The notes beneath the pieces are model-generated. The model was given only the letters and a program-made list of their open reading frames with translations, had not been told where the DNA came from and did no database searches. Positions 1-6,094 of a stretch of 13,928 nucleotides of DNA are shown here, one piece after another. Location: NCBI GenBank assembly GCA_016872875.1, contig VGYW01000219.1:1-13928 (forward strand), in the 5' to 3' direction. This stretch comes from Planctomycetota bacterium. GTDB taxonomy: Bacteria; Planctomycetota; PUPC01; DSUN01. Within the stretch, counting starts at the first letter, position 1; every line of letters begins with the position of its first letter. The position numbers and the translations under genes are program-made.

Positions 1-345
1 CGTAGAGCCCCCGAAGCGGGGCGATTCAATGGGCGTGAAACGCCCCCTTCGGGGGCTTGGATGGGGGGGACGCGCCATCCCAGGGCTCCCTTCGGTCGCC
101 CTGGGCTACGGCTGGGTCGCCCGCGTCGGCGGGCTACAAGGCCCCGAGATGTGGGCAAAGATCAGGGCGAAGCCCTGGGAGACGCGGGCGGCAAGATTCA
201 GCCCTGTAGGGGCGTACTACCCACCCTGGGCAGGACGCGGCGCCCGGAACCACATAGCACGCCCTTTCAGGGCCGACCTACCTACCGCCCCGTTCCCAGG
301 GCTTCGCCCTGGGCTGTTATAGTACGCCCCTGTCGGGGCTCCGGA
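1..345. repeat. Intergenic field of palindromic repeats, no gene
   Basis: No credible gene is seen here; the open frames have no ribosome binding site and run through palindromes. Visible units are a hairpin pair at 5-55 (GAGCCCCCGAAGCGGGG, then CGCCCCCTTCGGGGGC), a two-hairpin repeat at 79-137, a hairpin CAGGGCGAAGCCCTGGG at 163-179, its reverse complement inside CCCAGGGCTTCGCCCTGGG at 295-313, and an inverted pair AGCCCTGTAGGGGCGTACT (200-218) and AGTACGCCCCTGTCGGGGCT (321-340). Block 5-137 is matched by 4102-4234 with nearly identical spacing, so this is a dispersed repeat family and not unique sequence. Confidence 0.75.
79..137 (+). repeat. Two-hairpin dispersed repeat, copy 1
   Basis: First hairpin: CCCAGGGC and GCCCTGGG around an 11-nt loop. 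A linker CTACGGCTGGGTC follows, then a second hairpin GCCCGC-GTCG-GCGGGC and a terminal TAC. Copies 2 (4026-4083, minus) and 3 (4177-4234, plus) keep the same architecture with different bases in the second stem. Confidence 0.8.
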
Positions 346-390
346 GTAGTTCACCAGAGCTGGGGGCCATACTCAACGCACTGACCGCTA

Positions 391-419
391 TTGACATCGG
401 GCGCGCGATAGTGTACATT
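391..419 (+). promoter_or_regulatory. Sigma70-type promoter of the Phd-PIN toxin-antitoxin operon
   Basis: TTGACA at 391-396, a 17-bp spacer, and TACATT at 414-419, placed 48 bp before the antitoxin start. The 9-mer GCGCGCGAT occurs at 401-409 (in the spacer) and 423-431 (around the expected start site), 22 bp apart, about two helical turns. Phd/YefM antitoxins autorepress by binding such repeated sites, so these are operator candidates by inference. Confidence 0.6.
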
Positions 420-466
420 GTTGCGCGCGATTGAGGATTCAAGAAGGGGCCAAAGGAGTCAACGCC

Positions 467-772
467 ATGAGGTTCATGACCCTTCGGGACCTACGCACGA
501 AGACCTCCGCGCTCCGCAGGGACCTGGTTTCGGAGAGGGAGATGATCGTCACGGCCAACGGAAGGCCGTTCGCCGCGATCGTCCCCATCAGCCCGGATGC
601 ACTTGAGGAAGAGGTCCGCGCGCTCCGCCTCGCGCGTTTCGGGGTGCTCGTTGATCGCATCCAGGCCAGGTCGAAGGCGATGGGGTTCGAGAAGACGAGC
701 ATGAAGGAGATAGACGCCGTGATCGCCCGGGTGCGGCGCGAGAGGAGACGGCGCGACAGGGCCGCGCAATGA
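467..772 (+). CDS. Type II toxin-antitoxin antitoxin, Phd/YefM family
   Basis: A 101-residue protein, the usual size for Phd/YefM antitoxins, which bind their own promoter through the N-terminal half and neutralise the toxin with the C-terminal half. The N-terminal part shows the family pattern: a start strand and helix (MRFMTLRDLRTKTSALRRDL), then VTANGRPFAAIVPI, the strand-turn-strand typical of the fold. The C-terminal part is a charged helix rich in Arg and Lys, the expected toxin-binding tail. The ATG at 467 is chosen because AAAGGAG lies at 452-458, 8 nt upstream; an in-frame TTG at 431 has no such site and would sit in the operator region. It overlaps the PIN toxin start by ATGA (769-772), so the two are translationally coupled. 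Family assignment is by sequence pattern. Confidence 0.85.
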   Translation: MRFMTLRDLRTKTSALRRDLVSEREMIVTANGRPFAAIVPISPDALEEEVRALRLARFGVLVDRIQARSKAMGFEKTSMKEIDAVIARVRRERRRRDRAAQ

Positions 773-1176
773 GGGTAGCCCTCGACACAAATGTGCTCGT
801 GTCGGGCCTTCTGACCCCTGGCGGAACATGCGCGCAGATCCTGCGACTAGTGCGCACTCGCGTGCTGACCTGCTGTGTAGATGCGCGAATGCTCATGGAG
901 TACGACGAGGTCCTGCATGGGCTCGACCCGCCGGTCGTGCCAGCAGAGGCGGATGAGCTTTGCCACATCGTGCGGGACGTCGCGTTGATGGTTGAGCCGC
1001 CGCCTCTCGCCACGCGCCTGCCTCACCGCGACGATCTTCCCTTCCTCGAAGTCGCCAAGGCATCTGATGCCATCCTGGTGACTGGCAACAGGCGGCATTT
1101 CCCAAAGAAGCCGTGCGTTGGGGCGACGGTCATGTCGCCGAGGGAACTGCTCGACTACTTGCGCCGCCCGCTCTGA
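769..1176 (+). CDS. PIN-domain toxin of a type II toxin-antitoxin pair
   Basis: A 135-residue PIN-domain protein of the 'putative toxin component, PIN family' type (COG1569-like), expected to be a Mg2+-dependent ribonuclease held in check by the antitoxin at 467-772. Acidic active-site candidates are D6 in ALDTNVLVSG, E44 or E47 in MEYDEVL, and D88/D89 in HRDDLPFLEVA. The C-terminal TGNRRHFP carries Asn where many PIN proteins have a fourth Asp; this variant is, from memory, common in the COG1569 group and need not mean loss of activity. The start codon lies inside the antitoxin stop (ATGA), the classic coupled arrangement. The length is normal, with no frameshift. Confidence 0.88.
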   Translation: MRVALDTNVLVSGLLTPGGTCAQILRLVRTRVLTCCVDARMLMEYDEVLHGLDPPVVPAEADELCHIVRDVALMVEPPPLATRLPHRDDLPFLEVAKASDAILVTGNRRHFPKKPCVGATVMSPRELLDYLRRPL

Positions 1177-1217
1177 GACCCGGGGGTGCCATTCATGGCG
1201 AGAGGATGCAACGGCCT

Positions 1218-2534
1218 ATGGATGCGCCTTCGCTGAAGGAACGGCTGGAGTGGTTTCAGGACCTCAAGTTCGGCTTCTTCATGCACTGGGGGCCATACAG
1301 CCAGTGGGGCTGCATCGAGAGCTGGCCGCTGGTGCCGGCCGACGCCTGGGCACGGCCCGATGGCCTCAAGCCCTGGGCCGAACGGGACAAGGACATCGCA
1401 CGCTTCCAGCGCGACTACTTCGCACTCAATCGCACGTTCGACCCCACGAGGTTCGACCCCGCGAAGTGGGCCGCCGAGGCCAAGGGCGCTGGCTTCAAGT
1501 ATGTCTGCTTCACGACCAAGCACCACGACGGCTTTTCGATGTTCGACACGCGGCAGACCGACTACCGCGTGACCGGCCCCGACTGCCCGTTCAGCAGGCA
1601 GCCGCGGGCGAACGTGGCGAAGGAGGTGTTCGACGCCTTCCGCGCCCAGGGCTTCGCCATCGCCGCCTATTTCTCGAAGTCGGACTGGCACTGCCCCTGG
1701 TACTGGTGCCGCGACTTCCCGGTCCGCGACCGCAACCCCAACTACGACACTGCCCAGCACCCCGAGCTCTGGGCGAAGTTCCAGCAGTTCGTCTACGCCC
1801 AGATCGAGGAGCTGATGACCGGCTACGGGAAGATAGACATCCTGTGGCTCGACGGGGGCCAGGTGAGGCCCCCGAGCCAGGACATCAATATGCCCCGCAT
1901 CGCAGCGATGGCGAGGCGGCATCAGCCAGGCCTCATCATCGTGGACCGCACGGTCGGCGGCGACTTCGAGGATTATCGCACCCCCGAACAGGAGGTGCCC
2001 GATGCCCCGCCCGGCTTCGTCTGGGAATCCTGCCTCACGATGGGCGACCAGTGGTCCTACAAGCCCAACGACCGCTACAAGAGCACCCGCCAGCTCATCC
2101 ATCTGCTGGTGGACATAGTGTCGAAGGGCGGGAACCTGCTCCTGAACGTCGGCCCGCAGCCCGACGGCGAGCTGCCCGCCGAGGCGGTGGCCCGTATGCG
2201 CGAGATGGGCGAATGGCTCGCGGTCAACGGCGAGGCCATCTATGGCTCGCGCGCCATCGCCCCCTACAAGGAGGGCCGCGTCTGCTACACCCGCAAGGGC
2301 GACAGCGCCTACGCCATCGCCCTCGCCGACGAAGGCCAGGACACCCCGCCTGCCACGCTCACCCTCTCCTCGCTCCAGCCCGCCGCGAACTCACGCGTCC
2401 ACATGCTCGGCGTTTCCGAGCCGCTCGCCTGGCGGCCAAGCGGCGGCGGAGCGATCATTGACATCCCGGCCGCCATCGCCTCCAGTCCCCCCTGCCGCCA
2501 CGCCTTGGCCCTGAAGCTTCGAGTCGCCACGTAA
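1218..2534 (+). CDS. Alpha-L-fucosidase, glycoside hydrolase family 29
   Basis: About 438 residues, hydrolysing terminal alpha-L-fucose from glycans with retention. The (beta/alpha)8 barrel begins almost at once: LKFGFFMHWGPYSQWG is the family's N-terminal strand with the substrate-contacting His-Trp pair; FDPAKWAAEAKGAGFKYV and TTKHHDGFSMF follow. ILWLDGG supplies the probable nucleophile Asp (about residue 212), and GGNLLLNVGPQPDG closes the barrel before a smaller beta domain. No signal peptide is visible, so it is either cytoplasmic or exported by another route. Start choice is open: ATG 1218 lies 12 nt after GAGAGG (1200-1205), while ATG 1206 (442 aa) directly abuts that motif; a longer start at 1113 would overlap the PIN gene and is rejected. 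Only 41 nt separate it from the toxin stop. It has no transporter or other sugar gene nearby. Confidence 0.93.
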   Translation: MDAPSLKERLEWFQDLKFGFFMHWGPYSQWGCIESWPLVPADAWARPDGLKPWAERDKDIARFQRDYFALNRTFDPTRFDPAKWAAEAKGAGFKYVCFTTKHHDGFSMFDTRQTDYRVTGPDCPFSRQPRANVAKEVFDAFRAQGFAIAAYFSKSDWHCPWYWCRDFPVRDRNPNYDTAQHPELWAKFQQFVYAQIEELMTGYGKIDILWLDGGQVRPPSQDINMPRIAAMARRHQPGLIIVDRTVGGDFEDYRTPEQEVPDAPPGFVWESCLTMGDQWSYKPNDRYKSTRQLIHLLVDIVSKGGNLLLNVGPQPDGELPAEAVARMREMGEWLAVNGEAIYGSRAIAPYKEGRVCYTRKGDSAYAIALADEGQDTPPATLTLSSLQPAANSRVHMLGVSEPLAWRPSGGGAIIDIPAAIASSPPCRHALALKLRVAT

Positions 2535-2541
2535 CCGGCGC

Positions 2542-2569
2542 TTGAGAAACCTCGCGCGCGTGGTATGAT
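2542..2569 (+). promoter_or_regulatory. Promoter of the aspartic protease gene
   Basis: TTGAGA at 2542-2547, a 16-bp spacer and TATGAT at 2564-2569. Transcription would begin near 2576, giving a leader of about 70 nt and arguing against translation from the ATG at 2570, which overlaps the -10 box. Confidence 0.55.
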
Positions 2570-2644
2570 ATGGGTATGAAGAAGCTGGCTGCTCGTTCGC
2601 CGATTGAGTGGAAGCTGCCGGCAAGGCGGCCGAGGAGAGCGCGC

Positions 2645-3007
2645 ATGGGAATGACACACGTCACGGTGACCGTCCGGAACCCCGCGAACCCGCGCAAGTC
2701 GTGGGACGGCCTGTTCCTCGTTGACACGGGAGCGTACGACTCCATGGCCCCGGCGAAGCATCTCAAGAAGATTGGCCTCACCCCGGTAGGGGAGAGGACC
2801 TATGAGTTGGCCGACGGCAAAGAGGTGAAGATGAAGACGGCCGTCGCACAAGTGGAGTTCATGGGGGACATCGTGGGCACCACGATCGCCTTTGGCCCCG
2901 ACGACGCTGAGCCCATCCTCGGCGTCACCGCCCTGGAGTCTGTTGGCATCGAGGTTGACCCCCGAACCCAACGCCTCAAACGCCTCCCCGCCGTCCGGCT
3001 GAAGTGA
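2645..3007 (+). CDS. Single-domain retroviral-type (clan AA) aspartic protease
   Basis: A 120-residue protein. FLVDTGAYDSM carries the catalytic D-T-G triad (Asp near residue 27), and the C-terminal half has PILGVTALESVGIEVDP, the hydrophobic-hydrophobic-Gly motif that supports the active site in retropepsin-like folds. One D-T-G per chain implies an active homodimer, as in retroviral proteases. The ATG at 2645 is preferred because GAGGAG lies at 2632-2637, 7 nt upstream; the in-frame ATG at 2570 would begin inside the promoter and add 25 residues of basic low-conservation sequence. No signal peptide is present. Related bacterial proteins are mostly of unknown substrate, so the physiological role is not known. 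Confidence 0.82.
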   Translation: MGMTHVTVTVRNPANPRKSWDGLFLVDTGAYDSMAPAKHLKKIGLTPVGERTYELADGKEVKMKTAVAQVEFMGDIVGTTIAFGPDDAEPILGVTALESVGIEVDPRTQRLKRLPAVRLK

Positions 3008-3133
3008 CCTGCGAGACGTCCGCCCAGAGCCCTGTTGTTGCACATGGTGTGGGGGCTCGGCAACGATGCCCCGGGGCGGCCGTGCGAGCACGCCCTTGCA
3101 GTGCGGTTCGAGCTCCCGTGGCGGTCTCCGGGC

Positions 3134-3162
3134 TTGCGGGCGGACCGTTCATCTGCTATGAT
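3134..3162 (+). promoter_or_regulatory. Promoter of a long leader before the lipoprotein gene
   Basis: TTGCGG at 3134-3139, a 17-bp spacer and TATGAT at 3157-3162. A start near 3169 would give a leader of about 290 nt before the lipoprotein ATG at 3461. The early leader holds an inverted repeat CGCGCGGAC (3181-3189) and GTCCGCGCG (3211-3219). The rest of 3008-3460 shows no recognised gene. Confidence 0.45.
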
Positions 3163-3241
3163 GCCCACGTGAGGAAGCCGCGCGCGGACGTTCCGAGAAG
3201 CCGCGGCGTTGTCCGCGCGGGTTGACCAAGGAGAGTGGGGC

Positions 3242-3382
3242 ATGCAGCCGGCGCCGCTTGGACCACGAGGAAGCCAGTGCGGCCCGCCCGCTCGAGGGCG
3301 GGAAGGAGCGCCCCCTGCTGCCTGCGGCACCGGCGCACTGGATGCCAGGGGGCCGCCGCACCTTCAGCCGCTACGTGAGTGA
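3242..3382 (+). CDS. Possible 46-residue leader ORF, unrecognised
   Basis: A short frame starting at ATG 3242 with a very good ribosome binding site (AAGGAG at 3228-3233, 8 nt upstream) and ending at TGA 3380-3382. It lies between the promoter near 3157 and the lipoprotein gene, so it could be a leader peptide or a chance frame. The translation (MQPAPLGPRGSQCGPPARG and onward) is Pro/Gly/Ala-rich, resembles no family I know and has no signal peptide. The only support is the ribosome binding site and position; in such GC-rich DNA chance frames are frequent. An overlapping frame from 3222 exists in another phase and has no ribosome binding site. Confidence 0.25.
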   Translation: MQPAPLGPRGSQCGPPARGREGAPPAACGTGALDARGPPHLQPLRE

Positions 3383-3460
3383 ACGGCGGGCCGCCGCTGG
3401 CCCTGGCAGCGGGGGCGAACCTGGGCTCGACACAATCACTTCCGTTCGGGAGAGCGTATC

Positions 3461-3889
3461 ATGTCGATGAAAGCGGCGAGTGTTCTGGTCGGCGTCGCGT
3501 TGGTCGCCCTGGCGGGGTGCACGACTCACTACAGCACGGCCCCCGGGACGGGGGTGCCCATGGCGCCGCTGACCACGACGGCGACCTATGACGTGCTGGG
3601 CGATGCGACCGGCACGGCGACGGCGGGCTACCTGTTCTACTTCATCCCGCTACAGGCCGAGCGGAAGGTCGGCGCGATTGGCGGCGTCGGCCTCCTCCAG
3701 CAGCTCCAGGGCGGCGGCCTGCCGGCCACGGTGAACGCCGCCCTCTACCAGGCGATCGAGGCGCAGCCGGGCGCCGACGCCATCCTGTCGCCGCGGTGGC
3801 GCATGGTCTCGAAGAACTACATCATCTACCGCGAGGACACCGCGACGGTGAAAGGGAAGGCTGTCCGGTACAATCCGAACGTCAAGTGA
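3461..3889 (+). CDS. Small outer-membrane-type lipoprotein, unknown function
   Basis: A 142-residue protein with a clear lipoprotein signal: basic start, hydrophobic stretch VLVGVALVALAG and the lipobox LAGC with the lipidated Cys at residue 20. The mature part begins with a Thr/Ser/Pro-rich linker, then YDVLGDATGTATAGYLFYFIPL, a region with ALYQAIEAQPGADAIL, and ends NYIIYREDTATVKGKAVRY. That pattern (glycine-rich middle, 'AL..A....GADAI' and a terminal strand ending in G.A....) recalls short bacterial lipoproteins of the TRL-like type, but I would not name the family firmly. GGGAGAG at 3448-3454 precedes ATG 3461 by 6 nt; ATG 3467 is an alternative start. It is probably transcribed from the promoter near 3157. 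Confidence 0.8.
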   Translation: MSMKAASVLVGVALVALAGCTTHYSTAPGTGVPMAPLTTTATYDVLGDATGTATAGYLFYFIPLQAERKVGAIGGVGLLQQLQGGGLPATVNAALYQAIEAQPGADAILSPRWRMVSKNYIIYREDTATVKGKAVRYNPNVK

Positions 3890-3916
3890 GCCTTAGCGGC
3901 CACGGGCCGCGGGCTC
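3888..3916 (+). terminator. Hairpin directly after the lipoprotein stop
   Basis: GAGCC-TTA-GCGGCC-ACG-GGCCGC-G-GGCTC folds into a two-part stem (5 and 6 bp with small internal loops) starting at the stop codon. No T-run follows, so it may be a weak or factor-assisted terminator or only an mRNA 3'-end stabiliser. Confidence 0.35.
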
Positions 3917-3941
3917 GGACTGGGCGTTGAGGCGCCGCCTG

Positions 3942-3979
3942 GCCGCCTGCCGCGCGGCACGGCCCGTGCGGCAGGCGGC
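3942..3979. repeat. Perfect 12-bp inverted repeat in the 3890-4272 gap
   Basis: GCCGCCTGCCGC (3942-3953) is exactly mirrored by GCGGCAGGCGGC (3968-3979) around a 14-nt loop. It could extinguish transcription arriving from the lipoprotein gene or be a mobile palindrome. The 3890-4272 gap contains this hairpin and two inverted repeat copies, and no gene. Confidence 0.6.
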
Positions 3980-4025
3980 GACGGTGGCGCGAGCTATTGG
4001 CCTCTGCGAAGGTAATGTGCGCCCT

Positions 4026-4083
4026 GTAGCCCCCGACGGGGGCGACCCAGCCGTAGCCCAGGGCGACCGTAGGGAGCCCTGGG
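4026..4083 (-). repeat. Two-hairpin dispersed repeat, copy 2 (inverted)
   Basis: Read on the minus strand: CCCAGGGC, an 11-nt loop (TCCCTACGGTC), GCCCTGGG, then CTACGGCTGGGTC and a second hairpin GCCCCC-GTC-GGGGGC followed by TAC. It lies head to head with copy 3, which starts less than 100 bp away. Confidence 0.8.
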
Positions 4084-4101
4084 TAGGCCGGCCCAACGTG
4101 G

Positions 4102-4234
4102 GAGCCCCCGAACGGGGGCGATTCAGACGGCCACGAGTCGCCCCCTACGGGGGTTCATGCACCGGCGGCGTGGTTCCCCAGGGCTCCCTGCGGTCGCCCT
4201 GGGCTACGACTGGCTCGCCCACTTCGTGGGCTAC
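4102..4234 (+). repeat. 133-bp composite palindromic repeat, containing two-hairpin copy 3
   Basis: The left half has GAGCCCCCGAACGGGGGCG followed by ATTCA and CGCCCCCTACGGGGG; the right half (4177-4234) is two-hairpin copy 3, with CCCAGGGC-TCCCTGCGGTC-GCCCTGGG and second stem GCCCAC-TTC-GTGGGC. The whole block aligns with 5-137, with 75 versus 74 bp between the two halves' starts. It ends 26 bp before the ribosome binding site of the caspase-like gene, so it lies in that gene's upstream region. Confidence 0.75.
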
Positions 4235-4272
4235 GAACAAGAGCGCCAGTGGTCAATAGAGGAGGAGCGCGC

Positions 4273-5958
4273 ATGGCATCACGGAGCAGGTGCTCGACGT
4301 GGCTCTGGCGCCGCGTGGCGCTGGGCGCAGCGCTCGCCAGCGGCGCCCTGCTGGCGGGCTGCGGGACCGTCGTCTCGGAAGTCTACCGCCAAGGGGCCAT
4401 CCAGAACGCCTACCAGCCCCAGGTGAGCCGGAGCGCCCAATCGCCCGCGCGCGGCCTCACACTGGCCGTTCCGCCCCTCGCCGAGTCGCGCCGCGGCAAG
4501 CGCGAGCAGCACACCCTCTGGAAGTGCTTCGTGCCGGTCCTCAGCGCGCAGGCGTACTGGGAGCAGCCCGACTGGTTGGCCTGGGAGGGCCTGGTCTACG
4601 AGCAGTACAAGCCGGCGGGCCGGGACCTGGCGGAGGTCCTCGCCGGCGAACTCGCGCGCTCCGGCCTCTTCGCAAAGGTCGAGGGCCAGGCGCGCCCGGG
4701 GGCGGCTGACCTCGTCCTGGAGGGGGACGTGCGCGACCTCACCCTCATCCAGCGCCCGCACCTCCTGGGCACGTCGGTCTTCATCGGGCCGCTCCTCGGC
4801 CTGCTCGGCCTGCCCCTGGGCTCCTGGGAGGCCACGCAGACCCTCGAGCTCCGCCTCGTCGAGGCCGCCAGCCGCAGGGTCGTATGCGAGCGCGTATTCC
4901 AGACTCGCGACGACGGGGTGGTGGCGGCCTACTATGGCCGTGACCCGCACCGGTGCGGCTACCCGGCGGAGGCGCTGCTCCGCCCGGTGGTCGCGGCGTT
5001 CGTGGGCGACGTGGAGAAGGCCCTCGCCGAGAAGGGCGAGGGCCATTGGGCCGCCATCGCGGCGGCGCGCGGCCTGCCGCCCGCGGCCCCGCCTGAGCCG
5101 GAGCGTCCAGTCGTTGTTCCCACCCCCCCCGTCGCCCGGCCGCCCACGGCTCTGCGCGGCCAGCACTGGGCCATCGTCATCGGCGTGTCGGCCTACCGCG
5201 ACCCGCGGGTGCCGCCCCTGCGCTACGCGGCGAGCGACGCCCGCGCGTTTTACGACTGGCTGGTGGACCCGAAGGGCGGGCGCTATGCGCCCGACCACGT
5301 GAAGCTGCTGCTCGACAAGGAGGCGACGGGTGCGCAGCTCCGCGAGGCGCTCTTCACCTGGAGCCGCCAGGCCATCGCCGAGGACCTGCTCGTCATCTAC
5401 TATGCCGGCCACGGCTCCCCGGAATCGCCGGCCAGCAAGGACAACCTCTTCCTCCTCCCCTACGACACCGACTACGAGAAGATCGCGGCGACCGGCTTCC
5501 CGATGTGGGACATCGAGACGGCGCTCCGGCGCTTCGTGCGTGCGGGCCAGATCGTGATCGTCACCGACGCCTGCCACGCAGGCGGCGTGGGCGCCGAGTT
5601 CGCCAACCTGGGCGTCCGCGACATCAAGGTCGTGATCAACCAGCTCAACGAGGGGCTTCAGCGCCTCACCAAGGCGGCCAGCGGCGTCGCGGTCCTCACC
5701 GCCAGCGGCGCCGACCAGCTCTCCCAGGAAGGCCAGCAATGGGGCGGCGGCCGCGGCGTCTTCACCCACTTCCTCCTCAGGGGCCTCCAGGGCGAGGCCG
5801 ACTACAACAAGGACGGCGCTGTGACCCTTGGGGAGCTCTGCCCCTACGTCTCCGAGCAGGTGCGGCGGGCGACGCGCAACGCGCAGAGCCCGGAGGTGTC
5901 CGGCAAGTTCGACCCCGCCCTTCCCATCGGCGGCGCGCCCGCCCGCGGCACCCCGTAG
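4273..5958 (+). CDS. Lipoprotein with C-terminal caspase-like (peptidase C14) domain
   Basis: A 561-residue envelope protein. The basic start and hydrophobic run ALGAALASGALLAG end in lipobox LAGC (Cys30). Residues about 50-260 form an unassigned domain with LVLEGDVRDLTLIQRP and a hydrophobic stretch near GPLLGLLGLPLG, in the style of trafficking-type lipoproteins. A proline-rich linker follows near 270-292. From about 297 the caspase fold starts: HWAIVIGVSAYRDPRVPPL, DLLVIYYAGHGS with catalytic His380, and IVIVTDACHAGG with catalytic Cys434, so the His-Cys dyad is intact. YNKDGAVTLGELCPYV resembles the EF-hand-like or late segment seen in bacterial caspase proteins. GGAGGAG at 4261-4267 is 5 nt before ATG 4273; an in-frame start at 4249 lacks a site. 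Such domains cleave after basic or acidic residues; substrate here is unknown. It is probably attached to a membrane and facing the periplasm. Confidence 0.88.
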   Translation: MASRSRCSTWLWRRVALGAALASGALLAGCGTVVSEVYRQGAIQNAYQPQVSRSAQSPARGLTLAVPPLAESRRGKREQHTLWKCFVPVLSAQAYWEQPDWLAWEGLVYEQYKPAGRDLAEVLAGELARSGLFAKVEGQARPGAADLVLEGDVRDLTLIQRPHLLGTSVFIGPLLGLLGLPLGSWEATQTLELRLVEAASRRVVCERVFQTRDDGVVAAYYGRDPHRCGYPAEALLRPVVAAFVGDVEKALAEKGEGHWAAIAAARGLPPAAPPEPERPVVVPTPPVARPPTALRGQHWAIVIGVSAYRDPRVPPLRYAASDARAFYDWLVDPKGGRYAPDHVKLLLDKEATGAQLREALFTWSRQAIAEDLLVIYYAGHGSPESPASKDNLFLLPYDTDYEKIAATGFPMWDIETALRRFVRAGQIVIVTDACHAGGVGAEFANLGVRDIKVVINQLNEGLQRLTKAASGVAVLTASGADQLSQEGQQWGGGRGVFTHFLLRGLQGEADYNKDGAVTLGELCPYVSEQVRRATRNAQSPEVSGKFDPALPIGGAPARGTP

Positions 5959-6013
5959 CGCGGCCACACGCGAGGGCGAACCCAACGGCGCCGCCGGCCT
6001 GCCGCTGCGAGTC

Positions 6014-6042
6014 TTGAAATCCCTTCGCTCTTGTGGTACTAT
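6014..6042 (+). promoter_or_regulatory. Promoter of the PPIase gene
   Basis: TTGAAA at 6014-6019, a 17-bp spacer and TACTAT at 6037-6042, with the expected start near 6049 and about 45 nt of leader. It lies outside the preceding gene, so the PPIase can be expressed independently of the caspase-like lipoprotein. Confidence 0.6.
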
Positions 6043-6094
6043 CCGCGCCGTGGGAAGCCGGCGGCGCTCCCTGCGACGGTTAAGGACAACGGGC

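Noticed and set aside
1113..1217. Longer fucosidase start at 1113
   Set aside because: It would overlap the PIN toxin by 64 nt, has no ribosome binding site, and adds residues not seen in the family.
1155..2102. A 315-codon minus-strand frame opposite the fucosidase
   Set aside because: It is the antisense shadow of a clear GH29 gene and shows no motif or start signal.
3222..3470. An 82-codon plus-strand frame from 3222
   Set aside because: No ribosome binding site fits its start and it overlaps the well-supported lipoprotein start in a different frame.
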